Assembly: GCA_001724275.1 (NCBI GenBank)
Contig: MEDZ01000076.1
Span: forward strand, 1-60,090
Length of the DNA: 60,090 bases
Direction of reading: 5' to 3'
From: Gemmatimonadetes bacterium SCN 70-22
GTDB taxonomy: Bacteria; Gemmatimonadota; Gemmatimonadetes; Gemmatimonadales; Gemmatimonadaceae
Positions 18,643 to 27,512 of the stretch are shown piece by piece; the stretch's first letter is position 1, and the number at the start of each line of letters is the position of its first letter. The notes under the pieces are model-generated. The model saw only the letters and a program-made list of their open reading frames with translations. It searched no databases and had not been told where the DNA came from. Both the position numbers and the translations under genes were made by a program.

Positions 18643-19535
18643 CGCCCCTCCCGCAGGTAGCCTTCGCGCTCCCCCGCCGACCAGGCGAGCGCCGCCCGCA
18701 CGAGCGGCGGCCACGCGGAGCGCGGAACGCATGTCAGCAGGTGTCGTGCTCGCAGGCGCTGCACCACCCGCCCCACGATCACCAGCGGAAGGGCGTAGGT
18801 CGACATGACGAGGCGGACGCGCTGCATGGTCGACATCCCCGCGACCCGCGTCGCGGCGAAGATCCGCCCATGCGCTCGCCGTTCCGGGAGCCACGCGCCG
18901 ATCGAGACCTCGCGATGTTGGAGGACGACGATGGCCGGGTCCAGCTTCACGCGTACCCCGTGCCGTTCGAGTGCCCAGTGCACCGTGGTCTCGTGGAACT
19001 CCTCGTTCCAGCTCCCGGCAACACCTTCCAGCGACTCGCGCGGGTAGGAGACGTTGCAGTCCGACGCATAGGCGGCGGGGCCGGGGCGCAGCGGCGACAT
19101 GTAGCGTGTGTAGTCGAGGAGGTACGCCGCCCACGCCGCGCCATCGGCCGACGGCGCCTTGTCGATCGCCCCGCCCACGACGGCCTGGTTGGCCGCATGC
19201 GCCTCCCTGATGCGGGCGCACCAGTCGGGCGCCGGCGTGCAGTGGTCCTCGGTGCAGGCGACGACGGCGCCGGTCGTGGCGCGTACCCCCAGCGCGCGGA
19301 GTCGCGCGGGCGAGGCGCCGGTGTGCCCCGCGACCCACCGTACCCAGGGAAAGCGCTCTCGCAATTCGTCGCTTGGCCCCTCCTTGTCGCGGTGGGCGAC
19401 GACCACCTCGGGGTCGTCGTCGGTGCGCTGAGGCGCGAGCGCGGCGAGCGACGCGGCGAGTCGATCGCCGCCGGCGAAGCGCACGATCACGACCGACAGC
19501 GAGGGCCGCGACGGGGCGTTGGCGGGCGATGTCAC
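18639..19535 (-). CDS. Family 2 glycosyltransferase
   Basis: About 298 residues from a GTG at 19535 that overlaps the stop of the membrane protein upstream. The core starts SLSVVIVRFAGGDRLAASLAAL, has ARLRALGVRATTGAVVACTEDHCTPAPDW as the donor region (an EDH in place of a standard DxD), and GSWNEEFHETTVHWALERHG later. The C-terminal MQRVRLVMSTYALPLVIVGRVV may be a membrane-associated helix. It resembles rhamnosyltransferase-type GT2 enzymes. Linkage specificity is unknown. Confidence 0.8.
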   Translation of the reverse strand: MTSPANAPSRPSLSVVIVRFAGGDRLAASLAALAPQRTDDDPEVVVAHRDKEGPSDELRERFPWVRWVAGHTGASPARLRALGVRATTGAVVACTEDHCTPAPDWCARIREAHAANQAVVGGAIDKAPSADGAAWAAYLLDYTRYMSPLRPGPAAYASDCNVSYPRESLEGVAGSWNEEFHETTVHWALERHGVRVKLDPAIVVLQHREVSIGAWLPERRAHGRIFAATRVAGMSTMQRVRLVMSTYALPLVIVGRVVQRLRARHLLTCVPRSAWPPLVRAALAWSAGEREGYLREGR

Positions 19536-21826
19536 GTCCCGCCTCGCTGCGGCGCGTGCCCCGCCGCACTCCCCGCCGTACGCCCCGCCGTGCTCCCTGC
19601 CGCGCTCACCGCCGCGCTCACCGCCGCACTCCCAGCCGTGCTCCCTGCCGCGCCCGCCGCCGAGCTTGCCGCCGCGCTCACCGCCGCGCTCCCCTGCGCG
19701 CGCCCCGCGGCGCCCTGCGACAGCCCGCGTTGCAGCTGACGCTGCGCCTCGCGCTGCGCCTCGAGTTGCGCCTCGAGTTGCGCCTCGCGGCGACGGATGC
19801 TCGGAACCTCGTCCGAACTGGGGACGTCGGGCGCGAGCGAGCCCGGGGGGAGCGGCCCGGCGGCAATGCGGAATCCGTCCCCGGTCACGGTCGGACCATC
19901 GATGATGTAGACCGGGCGGTCCGGATAGGCGGCGACCGCCGCGCGACGCACGTCGGCGGAACGGTCCCAGGCGTAGACCGTTCGCGATGTGTCGGCAAGG
20001 TCGAGCGGGTTCTCCAGCGATGCCATGTGGTAGTCGGGATGGCGGCGCCCCCGCACCAGGACGAGCGCGCGTCCCCAGTGGTGCGACGCGGCGAATGCGC
20101 GCATGTCGCCGCTCATGAAGCGATAGCCGTGGTACTTGTCGACCGCCCGCCAGGGCATCCACGTCAGCATCGCACTCGCGCTGAGGGCGAGCATGGCGAC
20201 CGTGGCGCGTGCGGCTGACGGGGTTGCCCGGCCGAAGAGCGCTCCGGGGGCGCGCGCCACGAGGACCAGGCACGGAACGACGATGAGGAACCAGTAGCGT
20301 GCCGCGAAGTCGGGGCCGCCCGAAAACCAGTAGAAGGCGTGAAGGCCGACGACCAGGGCGATGACGGCCAGCATCGCGACGTCGAGGGCGCGCAGTCGCC
20401 GCGAGCAGAGCAGGGCGACGATGAGGACGAGAGAGCCGCAGGCCCACCCCAGCAGCTCGTAGTCGAGCGCAGCGCCATTGAGGAGCGAGTTGAGCACGAC
20501 GTCGCGCAACCCATGGCCGGGCCACGGATCGAGCCCTCCCCATCCCATTCCTCGGTTCGGGCCGAAGCCCATGTCGTTGGCGCCCGGGGCGTAGTACTTG
20601 TCGACGTACATCATGATCGGGAACCGCTTCGCCGATCCGGTGAGCGCCGCGTTGTACGGAAGCGTGAGTGCCGCCGTGGCGACGGTGACCACGGTGAGCA
20701 CGGCGCTGGGAAGGAGCCGGAACCAGCGATGACGCGCACCGAGTGACCAGACCCCCATCACGAGGGCGACGGCCACCCCTTCCAGCGGACGGATGAGCCC
20801 GACGACACCAGTCGCCACCCCCGCCAGCGCCGCCGGGAGCAAGACCTGTCGCTCGCGCGCCAGCGCGATGCCGAGCGCCGCGGCCAGGGCGCACGCCAGC
20901 GTGGCGGTATGCGTCATCAGGCTCATCCCGAGGAAGAGGAACCAGGGAGAGACGGCGAGCAGGAGCGTCGCCAGCCGCGCGGTGCGCGGGGTGTCGAGCC
21001 GCCGCATGAGCGCGTGCACCAGGAGGATGCACACCCCGCTCAGGATCGGGTTCACCAGCCACGGCGCGCCGACACGGACGCCGAGCGCCAGGATGGCCGG
21101 CCACCCGGGCGGGACCGGCGAGAACATGCGCGTGTCGTCGAAGTAGACCAGGTCCACGTCGAATGCCGCCGGCACCGGAGGCGCCGGCAGCTGCAGCAAT
21201 CCCCGGGCGAGGTAGCGCGCGTGGAAGAGATAGACGATCTCGTCGGGAAGGTGCGGAACCGCCTCGTAGGCGACGTAGGCCAGGAGGGTGCAGGCCGCCA
21301 CCACGGCCAGCCCGCAGCTGACGGCAAACGGGTCGAGGAATCGCCCGGGGGAGGGACCGTCCTCGCCGCCCAGGAGGCGCGTGAGGCGACCGGCGACGCG
21401 GCCGGCTGCGGCGTCGCCGAGCGAGGCGGCCAGCAAGGTTGCCGTCGCCAGCGACAGGAGCTGCAGCGCCGTCGACAGGAGCAACTCGCCGGCGTAGGCA
21501 CGGGGGTCGCGCGAGGCCACGGCGCTGAGCCCGGCCAGGAAGAGCCCACCCGCCAGGAGCATCCCCGCCGGGGCCAGCCCGCGCAGCCAGGCGAGCGCCG
21601 CCGCCCAGCGCCCGCGCATCCCCCACCCGACCGCCGCCAGCTGCACCAGCAGGACGGCGGTCGCGGCGGCGTGCGGCCAGTGGACCAGGCGCGCCAGCTG
21701 GTAGTGCGGGTACCAGACGTCCTTTCCGGAGAGGATCAGCGACAGCGAGGCCCCCTGCCCCGCGACCAGGAGGACGAACCACCCCAGGGGAGTCCCTCGG
21801 CGCGGGGCGGACGGACCGGCCGTCAC
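19532..21826 (-). CDS. GT-C type membrane protein with a repeat-coded C-terminal tail
   Basis: About 764 residues from the GTG at 21826 (GTGA overlap with the gene before). Around twelve hydrophobic segments fill residues 15-560. The loop YEAVPHLPDEIVYLFHARYLARG carries the acidic pair typical of GT-C enzymes, and FSPVPPGWPAILALG follows as in mannosyltransferase-like relatives. A soluble domain follows, ending with PVYIIDGPTVTGDGFRIAAGPLPPG. The last 85 or so residues are low complexity: EAQL/EAQR tetrapeptides, then Ser/Ala/Gly/Val-rich repeats. The tail has no counterpart in usual family members and looks like an expanded coding minisatellite. Confidence 0.72.
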   Translation of the reverse strand: MTAGPSAPRRGTPLGWFVLLVAGQGASLSLILSGKDVWYPHYQLARLVHWPHAAATAVLLVQLAAVGWGMRGRWAAALAWLRGLAPAGMLLAGGLFLAGLSAVASRDPRAYAGELLLSTALQLLSLATATLLAASLGDAAAGRVAGRLTRLLGGEDGPSPGRFLDPFAVSCGLAVVAACTLLAYVAYEAVPHLPDEIVYLFHARYLARGLLQLPAPPVPAAFDVDLVYFDDTRMFSPVPPGWPAILALGVRVGAPWLVNPILSGVCILLVHALMRRLDTPRTARLATLLLAVSPWFLFLGMSLMTHTATLACALAAALGIALARERQVLLPAALAGVATGVVGLIRPLEGVAVALVMGVWSLGARHRWFRLLPSAVLTVVTVATAALTLPYNAALTGSAKRFPIMMYVDKYYAPGANDMGFGPNRGMGWGGLDPWPGHGLRDVVLNSLLNGAALDYELLGWACGSLVLIVALLCSRRLRALDVAMLAVIALVVGLHAFYWFSGGPDFAARYWFLIVVPCLVLVARAPGALFGRATPSAARATVAMLALSASAMLTWMPWRAVDKYHGYRFMSGDMRAFAASHHWGRALVLVRGRRHPDYHMASLENPLDLADTSRTVYAWDRSADVRRAAVAAYPDRPVYIIDGPTVTGDGFRIAAGPLPPGSLAPDVPSSDEVPSIRRREAQLEAQLEAQREAQRQLQRGLSQGAAGRAQGSAAVSAAASSAAGAAGSTAGSAAVSAAVSAAGSTAGRTAGSAAGHAPQRGGT
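19555..19800. repeat. Coding minisatellite, roughly 12-base units, in two adjacent arrays
   Basis: Two degenerate arrays lie inside the 3' end of the GT-C gene. On the plus strand, units such as ccgccgcgctca recur about 19600-19690 and read on the coding strand as SAAV/SAAG/STAG tetrapeptides. Units such as gagttgcgcctc recur about 19745-19790 and read as EAQL/EAQR. Units are multiples of three, so copy-number change would keep the frame. This is direct-repeat DNA and not a CRISPR array: there are no spacers. Confidence 0.7.
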
Positions 21827-23391
21827 GGCCCGCTCCCCGGGCGCGCGATCCAGTACGCCTCGACCTCTCGCGCCATCGCGGTCCCCTGCGCGCGCAGGCG
21901 CGCCAGCGCCGCCGCGTCCAGCAGCCGCCCCCGGGTCATGACCATCTCGACGCGCCGCGTGTTGCGGATGTCGCGCGTCGGATCGCCCTGGAGCACCACG
22001 AGGTCGGCGACGCGCCCCGGCGCCACCGTGCCTAACGAATCGGTGGCCGCGAGGTACTCCGCGGGACGCAGCGTGGCCGACTGCAGGGCCTGCAGCGGCG
22101 ACAGTCCGGCCCGCACCAGCAGTTCCAGCTCGTCGTGCAGCGCGAGCCCGGGGGCGGCGTACAGGTTCGGCGTGTCGGACCCCGCCAGGATCGGGACCCC
22201 GGCGCGCGCCATGGCCCCGACGACCCATTGCTGCCGCGCGAAGATCCGCGACAGCGGGTGCCCCACGGGCTCTGGCTCGCGGGCCCACCCGCGCCACGCG
22301 TTTCGCGGCGGGCGCAACTCCAGCGGCGCCGGGGGGAGGCGTACCGCCGAATCGGCCGAACGGCCCAGGACCCCCATCAGCCGCAACGTCGGAACCTGGT
22401 ACACGCCGGCCTTCGCCAGGCGCGCGAAGAGCGACTCGGCGCGTGCCTGGCTGAACGATGGCAGCAACAGTGCGTCCGGATACTCGCTGCGCTCCCACAC
22501 GCCTGCCTTCCAGAGCGCCCGCGCCCACCACGGTCGTTCCCGGTATGCCCGGACCTTCCACCGCACCGATTCGTCGGCCGCGCACGACGCGAGGATGTCG
22601 TCCAGGTGCTCCACGACGCTCTGCCCCGCCTCCAGCTGTCGGGCGAGCGTCTCCCCCTCCGGAACGCTCCCTTCCAGGCGCAGGCCGTGCCGGCGACTGG
22701 CCGCCGCCAGGACGGGAATGAGCGCATCGTCGAGCGACAGCAGGTACACACCGGTCGCCCCCGCCGCCTGCAACGCCTGCACCGTGGCCTCCACGTCCTC
22801 CCGGGAGCGCAACGGGTGAGGGAGTCCGGGCGCGACCGGCGCCATCCCGATCTTGGGGCCGGTGTACACGATGCGCGGCCCCAGGCGCTCTCCGCGCTCG
22901 ATGGCCGTGCGCCAGCGCCGAAGCACCGACACGTCCCCTGCCACATCGCGAACGCCGGTCACGCCGCTGGCCAGGAAGAGCGGGTGAAAGAGGCGCGCGT
23001 TCGAGTCGAGCGGGGCGCCGTCCCTCTCAGGGAGCGCCTGCTCCACGTGCATGTCCCAGAGGCCGGGGATGATGAAGCGTCCTTCCACCCCCACCACTCG
23101 CAGTCCGCCCGTGCGGCGCCAGGCGGCACGCGGCACCACCTCACGCACCCTCCCGCCCTTCACGACGACGACCTGGTCCGCGTGCCGGGCACCGGTCGCG
23201 ACGTCGATGACGGTCGCCCCGACGAGCGCCATCGTCTCGCCCTCGGCCGCGTCCCGTTGCGCCGGCGCCGCGCTCCCCTGCGACCGTGCCTCACCCGAAA
23301 CACTCGAGACGATCGCGAGCGCGCATGCCAGGCGCACGACGGCGTTCGAGGGGTGCGAGAGAGTGAGGAACCGGATCGGGAAGTGCGCCAT
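21823..23391 (-). CDS. Secreted amidohydrolase-family protein
   Basis: About 522 residues from the ATG at 23391, which gives a signal-peptide-like N-terminus (HPSNAVVRLACALAIVSSVSGEARSQG). The metal-dependent hydrolase layout is clear: FIIPGLWDMH, GVTGVRDVAGD, a conserved HLDDIL, AGSDTPNLYAAPG, and the C-terminal LGTVAPGRVADLVVLQGDP that rebuilds the small beta domain. The first metal motif reads WDMHVEQ, where most relatives have HxH; the second His is replaced by Glu. Imidazolonepropionase-like and prolidase-like relatives are common. It heads the five-gene minus operon, yet its link to polysaccharide synthesis is not obvious. Confidence 0.8.
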   Translation of the reverse strand: MAHFPIRFLTLSHPSNAVVRLACALAIVSSVSGEARSQGSAAPAQRDAAEGETMALVGATVIDVATGARHADQVVVVKGGRVREVVPRAAWRRTGGLRVVGVEGRFIIPGLWDMHVEQALPERDGAPLDSNARLFHPLFLASGVTGVRDVAGDVSVLRRWRTAIERGERLGPRIVYTGPKIGMAPVAPGLPHPLRSREDVEATVQALQAAGATGVYLLSLDDALIPVLAAASRRHGLRLEGSVPEGETLARQLEAGQSVVEHLDDILASCAADESVRWKVRAYRERPWWARALWKAGVWERSEYPDALLLPSFSQARAESLFARLAKAGVYQVPTLRLMGVLGRSADSAVRLPPAPLELRPPRNAWRGWAREPEPVGHPLSRIFARQQWVVGAMARAGVPILAGSDTPNLYAAPGLALHDELELLVRAGLSPLQALQSATLRPAEYLAATDSLGTVAPGRVADLVVLQGDPTRDIRNTRRVEMVMTRGRLLDAAALARLRAQGTAMAREVEAYWIARPGSGP

Positions 23392-23591
23392 TCCGTCGAG
23401 AGAATTCGTTGGGTGCACTCCTTGCAAGCGCCGTTCCTGTTGCCGGGGCCGCCGCCCCGGCGTCACCGCCTTGCCGCATCACCTCTCCCAACCTCGCGTC
23501 CGGCGTGGTCGTGCGAAGCGATGCCGGCGGCTCGCCCGAGTCCTACCTTGGGGGGCCCGCCCCGACCATCCGTCCACCTCCCGACTCCCGC
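23392..23591. promoter_or_regulatory. Divergent promoter region with a GC-rich hairpin
   Basis: Two hundred bases separate the amidohydrolase operon (minus) from the deacetylase operon (plus). A perfect inverted repeat, GCCGGGGC-CGCC-GCCCCGGC, lies at 23442-23461. AT-containing patches at gagaattcgttg (23399-23410) and tcctaccttgg (23541-23551) are the only promoter-like stretches, and neither shows both consensus boxes. Longer in-frame starts for both flanking genes fall inside this region and are judged less likely. Confidence 0.4.
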
Positions 23592-25745
23592 ATGGCGGCT
23601 CCCCGCGGCGCACCGATCACCATCGCCATCGACCCCGCCGCGCGCGAATCGCTGGACGAGGTTCGCTACGCCCTGCGCACGCTGGCGCATACGGCCGGAT
23701 TCTCCACGCACATGGTCTGGTTCGCCAGCGGCATGACCCCCGACGTGTACTACGGCCCCGCGAAGGACGTCGACGCCGCCATTCGCATCCCGGCCGTCCC
23801 GTGGGCCTTCGCCACCGCGCCCAATCGGGAGCCGGTGCGTGCCCGCCGGGCCATGGGACTCCCCTTCCTCGAGTTCCCGGGGGAGACGTTCGGGGATGCA
23901 CTCATCGACGACCGGCGACTCGCGTATCCCTCGGACGTCGCCTTCGCCGCCTACTGGCTCCTGACGGGAGCGGCCGAGCCGTCGTACCCGCGCTCGCGCT
24001 TCGACGACCTCGACCTCGACCGCTCCGTCCTCGTGCGCGACGCGCTGCTCTCGCAGCCGCTCGTCTCGCTGCATGCCGCGCAGTGGCGCGCGCGGCTCGA
24101 CCCCGCCGGGACGCGCGCCCTGCCGTGGGCATGGGAGGAGGGGGAATCCCGCTTCGCCTTCGCCTTCACACACGATGTCGACTACCCGGAACTCATTCGC
24201 CCCATCGAGGTGCTTCGGGTCCTGAGGGATCGCGGGCGGCACGGCATTCCCCTCGCCGCGCGCGTCGCGAGCGGACGCAGCCACTTCTGGACCTTCAGGG
24301 AGTGGGTGGAACTCGCCGCCACGTACGGCACGCGCCCCTGCTTCTACTTCATGGCGCGGCAGGGGTCGCTGTGGCAATACGCCCGCGGCACCCCGGACGA
24401 CTTCTACGACGTGCGTGCGCCTCGCTTCCAGCGCCTCTTTGCCGAGCTGCGCGACGCGGGATGCGAGATCGGGCTCCACGCCTCCTATCACGCGCACCGC
24501 AGCACCGACATGCTGCGCCGCGAGGTGCAACGCATCGCCGAGGCGGCCGGGGTCGAGTGCGCAGGGAACCGCCACCACTACTGGCACCTCGACCCCGACG
24601 ATCCCAACGAGACGCTGCGCCGTCACGCGGAGGCGGGGCTGCGCTACGACTCGTCGCTGGGGCTGGAATACTACCCGGGCTTCCGTCGGGGGATCTGCCA
24701 CCCATTCCGTCCCTTCCACCCGGCGCGTCGCGAGCTCCTTCCCATCGTGCAGCTCCCGCCGGCCTGGATGGACGACCACTTCGACCGCCGGCTCGCGAAG
24801 AACCGTATCGACGCCCCCGACGCGGCGGCGAGGGCGCTCCTCGATGCCGCCCGCGCCACGCAAGGGATCGTCGTGGTGGACTACCACTCGCGTGGGATGA
24901 ACGGCGAGTTCTATCCGCGCTACGGCCCATGGCTCACCCGGTTCGCCCGAGCGAACTTCGATGCGTCCCTGCGCGGGATGACGCCGAGAGAGATCCACCA
25001 GGCCTTCCTCGCCCGCGAGCGCGCGCTCGAGGCGGTTGCGCGCGATGACACGATGCCGTCCAGTCCACCACGCGCGTCGTCCTCGGGGCCCACGCTTGAA
25101 ATCACAGCCATGGAGACCGAAGACATCGCCGCGGTCGCCGCACTGCACCATTCGCTCTTCGGCGACCCGAGGATCAACGGTCACTCCATCGCGACGCTCG
25201 GCGCCGGCTTCCTGGCCGACGCATTCTACGCGCTGAACCTGGACAATCCGGGAATCCGGTGCCTCGTCGCCCGGCTCGATGGACGCGTGATCGGGTTCTC
25301 GGTGTACGCAATCGACAGGGATTCCGTCTTCCGCCATCTCGTCAGGCGGCACCCGCTCCGCCTCATGCTGGCATCGGCGCGCACGATACTCCGGCGACCG
25401 TCCACCATTGGCGCGTTCGTGAGCAATGCACGATACATGGGAAGCGAACGGCTCCCGTTCCTCGACGACGTGCCGGGGTGGTGGATCGTGGCCGGCGTCG
25501 AGCCCGAGGCCCGCACACCCGAGTTCGAGGCACGCATCGGCCGCAGGGTCGCCGCCCAACTCTTCGACAGCATGGAAGCGCACATGCGTTCGGTTCGATG
25601 CAACGCGTGGTACGGCGTCGTTCGCCCGGACAACCCCCAGATCAACGCCTTCCTTCAGCGTCGCGGCGCCCGGGACGTCGGAACAGCAAGGGCGCAAGGA
25701 CTCACGATGCGCTACTACGTCAGACGCTACGGCGAGGACTCGTGA
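23592..25745 (+). CDS. Fusion protein: polysaccharide deacetylase domain plus GNAT N-acetyltransferase
   Basis: About 717 residues from the ATG at 23592. Residues 1-170 resemble the N-terminal domain found before some deacetylases (SYPSDVAFAAYWLLTG-like region). The NodB-type deacetylase follows: AFTHDVDYPELI gives the acidic metal ligands, and GLHASYHAHRS gives the His-x3-His. After a Ser/Pro-rich linker near residue 495 comes a GNAT-like domain (LEITAMETEDIAAVAALHHSLFGDP to the end), with DGRVIGFSVYAI and RRGARDVGTARAQ. One half would remove an acetyl group and the other add an acyl group, so the protein may remodel an amino sugar. Its TGA overlaps the next gene's GTG. Confidence 0.8.
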   Translation: MAAPRGAPITIAIDPAARESLDEVRYALRTLAHTAGFSTHMVWFASGMTPDVYYGPAKDVDAAIRIPAVPWAFATAPNREPVRARRAMGLPFLEFPGETFGDALIDDRRLAYPSDVAFAAYWLLTGAAEPSYPRSRFDDLDLDRSVLVRDALLSQPLVSLHAAQWRARLDPAGTRALPWAWEEGESRFAFAFTHDVDYPELIRPIEVLRVLRDRGRHGIPLAARVASGRSHFWTFREWVELAATYGTRPCFYFMARQGSLWQYARGTPDDFYDVRAPRFQRLFAELRDAGCEIGLHASYHAHRSTDMLRREVQRIAEAAGVECAGNRHHYWHLDPDDPNETLRRHAEAGLRYDSSLGLEYYPGFRRGICHPFRPFHPARRELLPIVQLPPAWMDDHFDRRLAKNRIDAPDAAARALLDAARATQGIVVVDYHSRGMNGEFYPRYGPWLTRFARANFDASLRGMTPREIHQAFLARERALEAVARDDTMPSSPPRASSSGPTLEITAMETEDIAAVAALHHSLFGDPRINGHSIATLGAGFLADAFYALNLDNPGIRCLVARLDGRVIGFSVYAIDRDSVFRHLVRRHPLRLMLASARTILRRPSTIGAFVSNARYMGSERLPFLDDVPGWWIVAGVEPEARTPEFEARIGRRVAAQLFDSMEAHMRSVRCNAWYGVVRPDNPQINAFLQRRGARDVGTARAQGLTMRYYVRRYGEDS

Positions 25746-27487
25746 CCCACGCTTCACATGACGGAGCGGCGGCCGGACGTGCGACGCTGTACCGGCGCGC
25801 GGTCCTCGAAGCCACACCACGCCTCCTGGGCCAGCTCGACCGGGAATCACTCTCCCCGACCTGGGGGAGCTTCGATCGCGACCATTGGGCGTGGAAGTTC
25901 CGCGACTTCCCGGTCAACATGCTGCAGTTCGGGCTGCTCCCGCTCTCCTGGCTCTATCAGCAGCCGTTCGAGGGCAATCCCTACGCAGGGAGTGCAGTGC
26001 TTTTCGGCTGGCTGACCGGGGGCACCGAGGCGGTCCTCACAAGACAGCACCGCAACGGTGCCTTCGATACCGTCGCCCCCAACTCGCAGGACCATGGCGT
26101 CACTCTCGCCATGGCCTATACGCTCGCCACAATCCTGCAGCGGCTTGGCGACGAACTACCGGCCACGCTGCGCGATCGTGTCACCGAGGCGGTGCGCCGC
26201 GCCTGCACCTTCGCGGCGCGCTCTCATGAAGACTACGCGTTCATCAGCAACCACCAGGCGCTCTTCGCCCTCGCCTGGCTGCGTGCTGGGGAATTGCTGG
26301 GCGACGACGCGCTGGTTGCCCGTGCCGAAGCCACGGTGGCCGAGATCATGCGCCAGCAGTCGGCCGACGGGTGGTATCGGGAGTACGGGGGGGCGGATCC
26401 GGGCTACGAATCGCTCGGCATCCAGTACCTCGCCCAGTACAGGACCCGGCGCCCGTCCAGTGCCCTCGATCGCTCCCTCGAGAAGGCGCTCCACTTCCAC
26501 TCGCACTGCATCCACCCGGATGGGAGTGTCGGCGGTGGCTACGGTTCCCGCCACACATCGCTGTGGTACCCGGGAGGGTTCGAGCTGCTGGCTCGCGACT
26601 TCCCCATCGCCAGGGCCGCGGCGCGCTTCCTCCGAGAACGGCTCGATGCCGCGAACGTGGTGACCCCGGCCACGGTCGATGCGCACAACCTCGCGTCGCT
26701 GCTGAACGGCTATAGCGTGGCGGCCGACGCCAGCGCTGGAGCGCCCCAAGACGAGCCGGCCCCCCCCCTTCCCTGCGAGCGAGACGAAACGTGGCAGGTA
26801 TTCCACGACTCGGGGATTGTTGTGGCTGGCAAGCCACAGTACTACGCGGTAACGAGCCTGAACAAGGGCGGTGTGCTGGCGGTCTTCGACCGAGCCGCGC
26901 AAACGCTTGTCTATGAGGACGGAGGGTATGTCGTCAGCTCCGGGGGCCGCACCTGGTCCTCGGCGCTCCTAGGGGGCGGCCGGGGCGAGGCCGGGCGGGA
27001 GCACGGCTCCAGCGTCGCCGTCAGTGCGCGCTTCGGACGGGCGGATCGGGAAGTCCTGACCCCCGCCAAATTCCTGCTCCTGCGACTCCTCAATCTGACG
27101 GTCTTCCGGAACGTCGCCCTTGGGGCGCTGGTCCGTCGCATGATAATTGCCAGACTCGTGACCGGCCGAACGGACGGCCCATTCCGTCTTTCGCGTCGCA
27201 TCGACTTCGCCGAGGACAGGGTGGAGGTGCAGGATGAGGTACTCGCCGAGGAGCGTGACGCGATAACCGGGGTGTGGCGACCGAGCGCGTTCACCGCAAT
27301 CCACATGGGGTCGGCGCGCTACTTCAGGGGACGCGACCTCATCGATGTCGAGGGGAGGAGGGCGGGCGAAGGGACCGACCTGGCGCAGCGCCTCGCAGCG
27401 ACGGGACGAATCTCGCTGCGGCTCGTCATTTCGTGCATGGCAGGGCAAGCGGCGCGAGTCTCGCAGTCCGATACCGAAGTCGAGTAG
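25742..27487 (+). CDS. Heparinase II/III-like (alpha/alpha)6-barrel protein
   Basis: About 581 residues starting at a GTG that overlaps the preceding stop. The N-terminal 350 residues are helical with Trp/Tyr/His-rich stretches (FISNHQALFALAWLRAGELLG, QQSADGWYREYGGADPGYESLG), as in alpha-toroid domains of heparinase and alginate-lyase families. The C-terminal 200 residues are beta-rich (GIVVAGKPQYYAVTSLNKGG, FRLSRRIDFAEDRVEV), like the beta-sandwich of those enzymes. No signal peptide is visible, so it may work inside the cell or be a non-lyase relative. It sits directly after the deacetylase-GNAT fusion, suggesting a shared polymer substrate. Composition is a little less GC-rich than neighbouring genes. 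Confidence 0.6.
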   Translation: MTHASHDGAAAGRATLYRRAVLEATPRLLGQLDRESLSPTWGSFDRDHWAWKFRDFPVNMLQFGLLPLSWLYQQPFEGNPYAGSAVLFGWLTGGTEAVLTRQHRNGAFDTVAPNSQDHGVTLAMAYTLATILQRLGDELPATLRDRVTEAVRRACTFAARSHEDYAFISNHQALFALAWLRAGELLGDDALVARAEATVAEIMRQQSADGWYREYGGADPGYESLGIQYLAQYRTRRPSSALDRSLEKALHFHSHCIHPDGSVGGGYGSRHTSLWYPGGFELLARDFPIARAAARFLRERLDAANVVTPATVDAHNLASLLNGYSVAADASAGAPQDEPAPPLPCERDETWQVFHDSGIVVAGKPQYYAVTSLNKGGVLAVFDRAAQTLVYEDGGYVVSSGGRTWSSALLGGGRGEAGREHGSSVAVSARFGRADREVLTPAKFLLLRLLNLTVFRNVALGALVRRMIIARLVTGRTDGPFRLSRRIDFAEDRVEVQDEVLAEERDAITGVWRPSAFTAIHMGSARYFRGRDLIDVEGRRAGEGTDLAQRLAATGRISLRLVISCMAGQAARVSQSDTEVE

Positions 27488-27512
27488 CCGTTGCGCCTCC
27501 ACCACTTTCGCG

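Noticed and set aside
19555-19800. Repeat array considered as CRISPR
   Set aside because: Units are about 12 bases, contiguous, degenerate and in frame with a coding sequence; no spacers and no cas genes.
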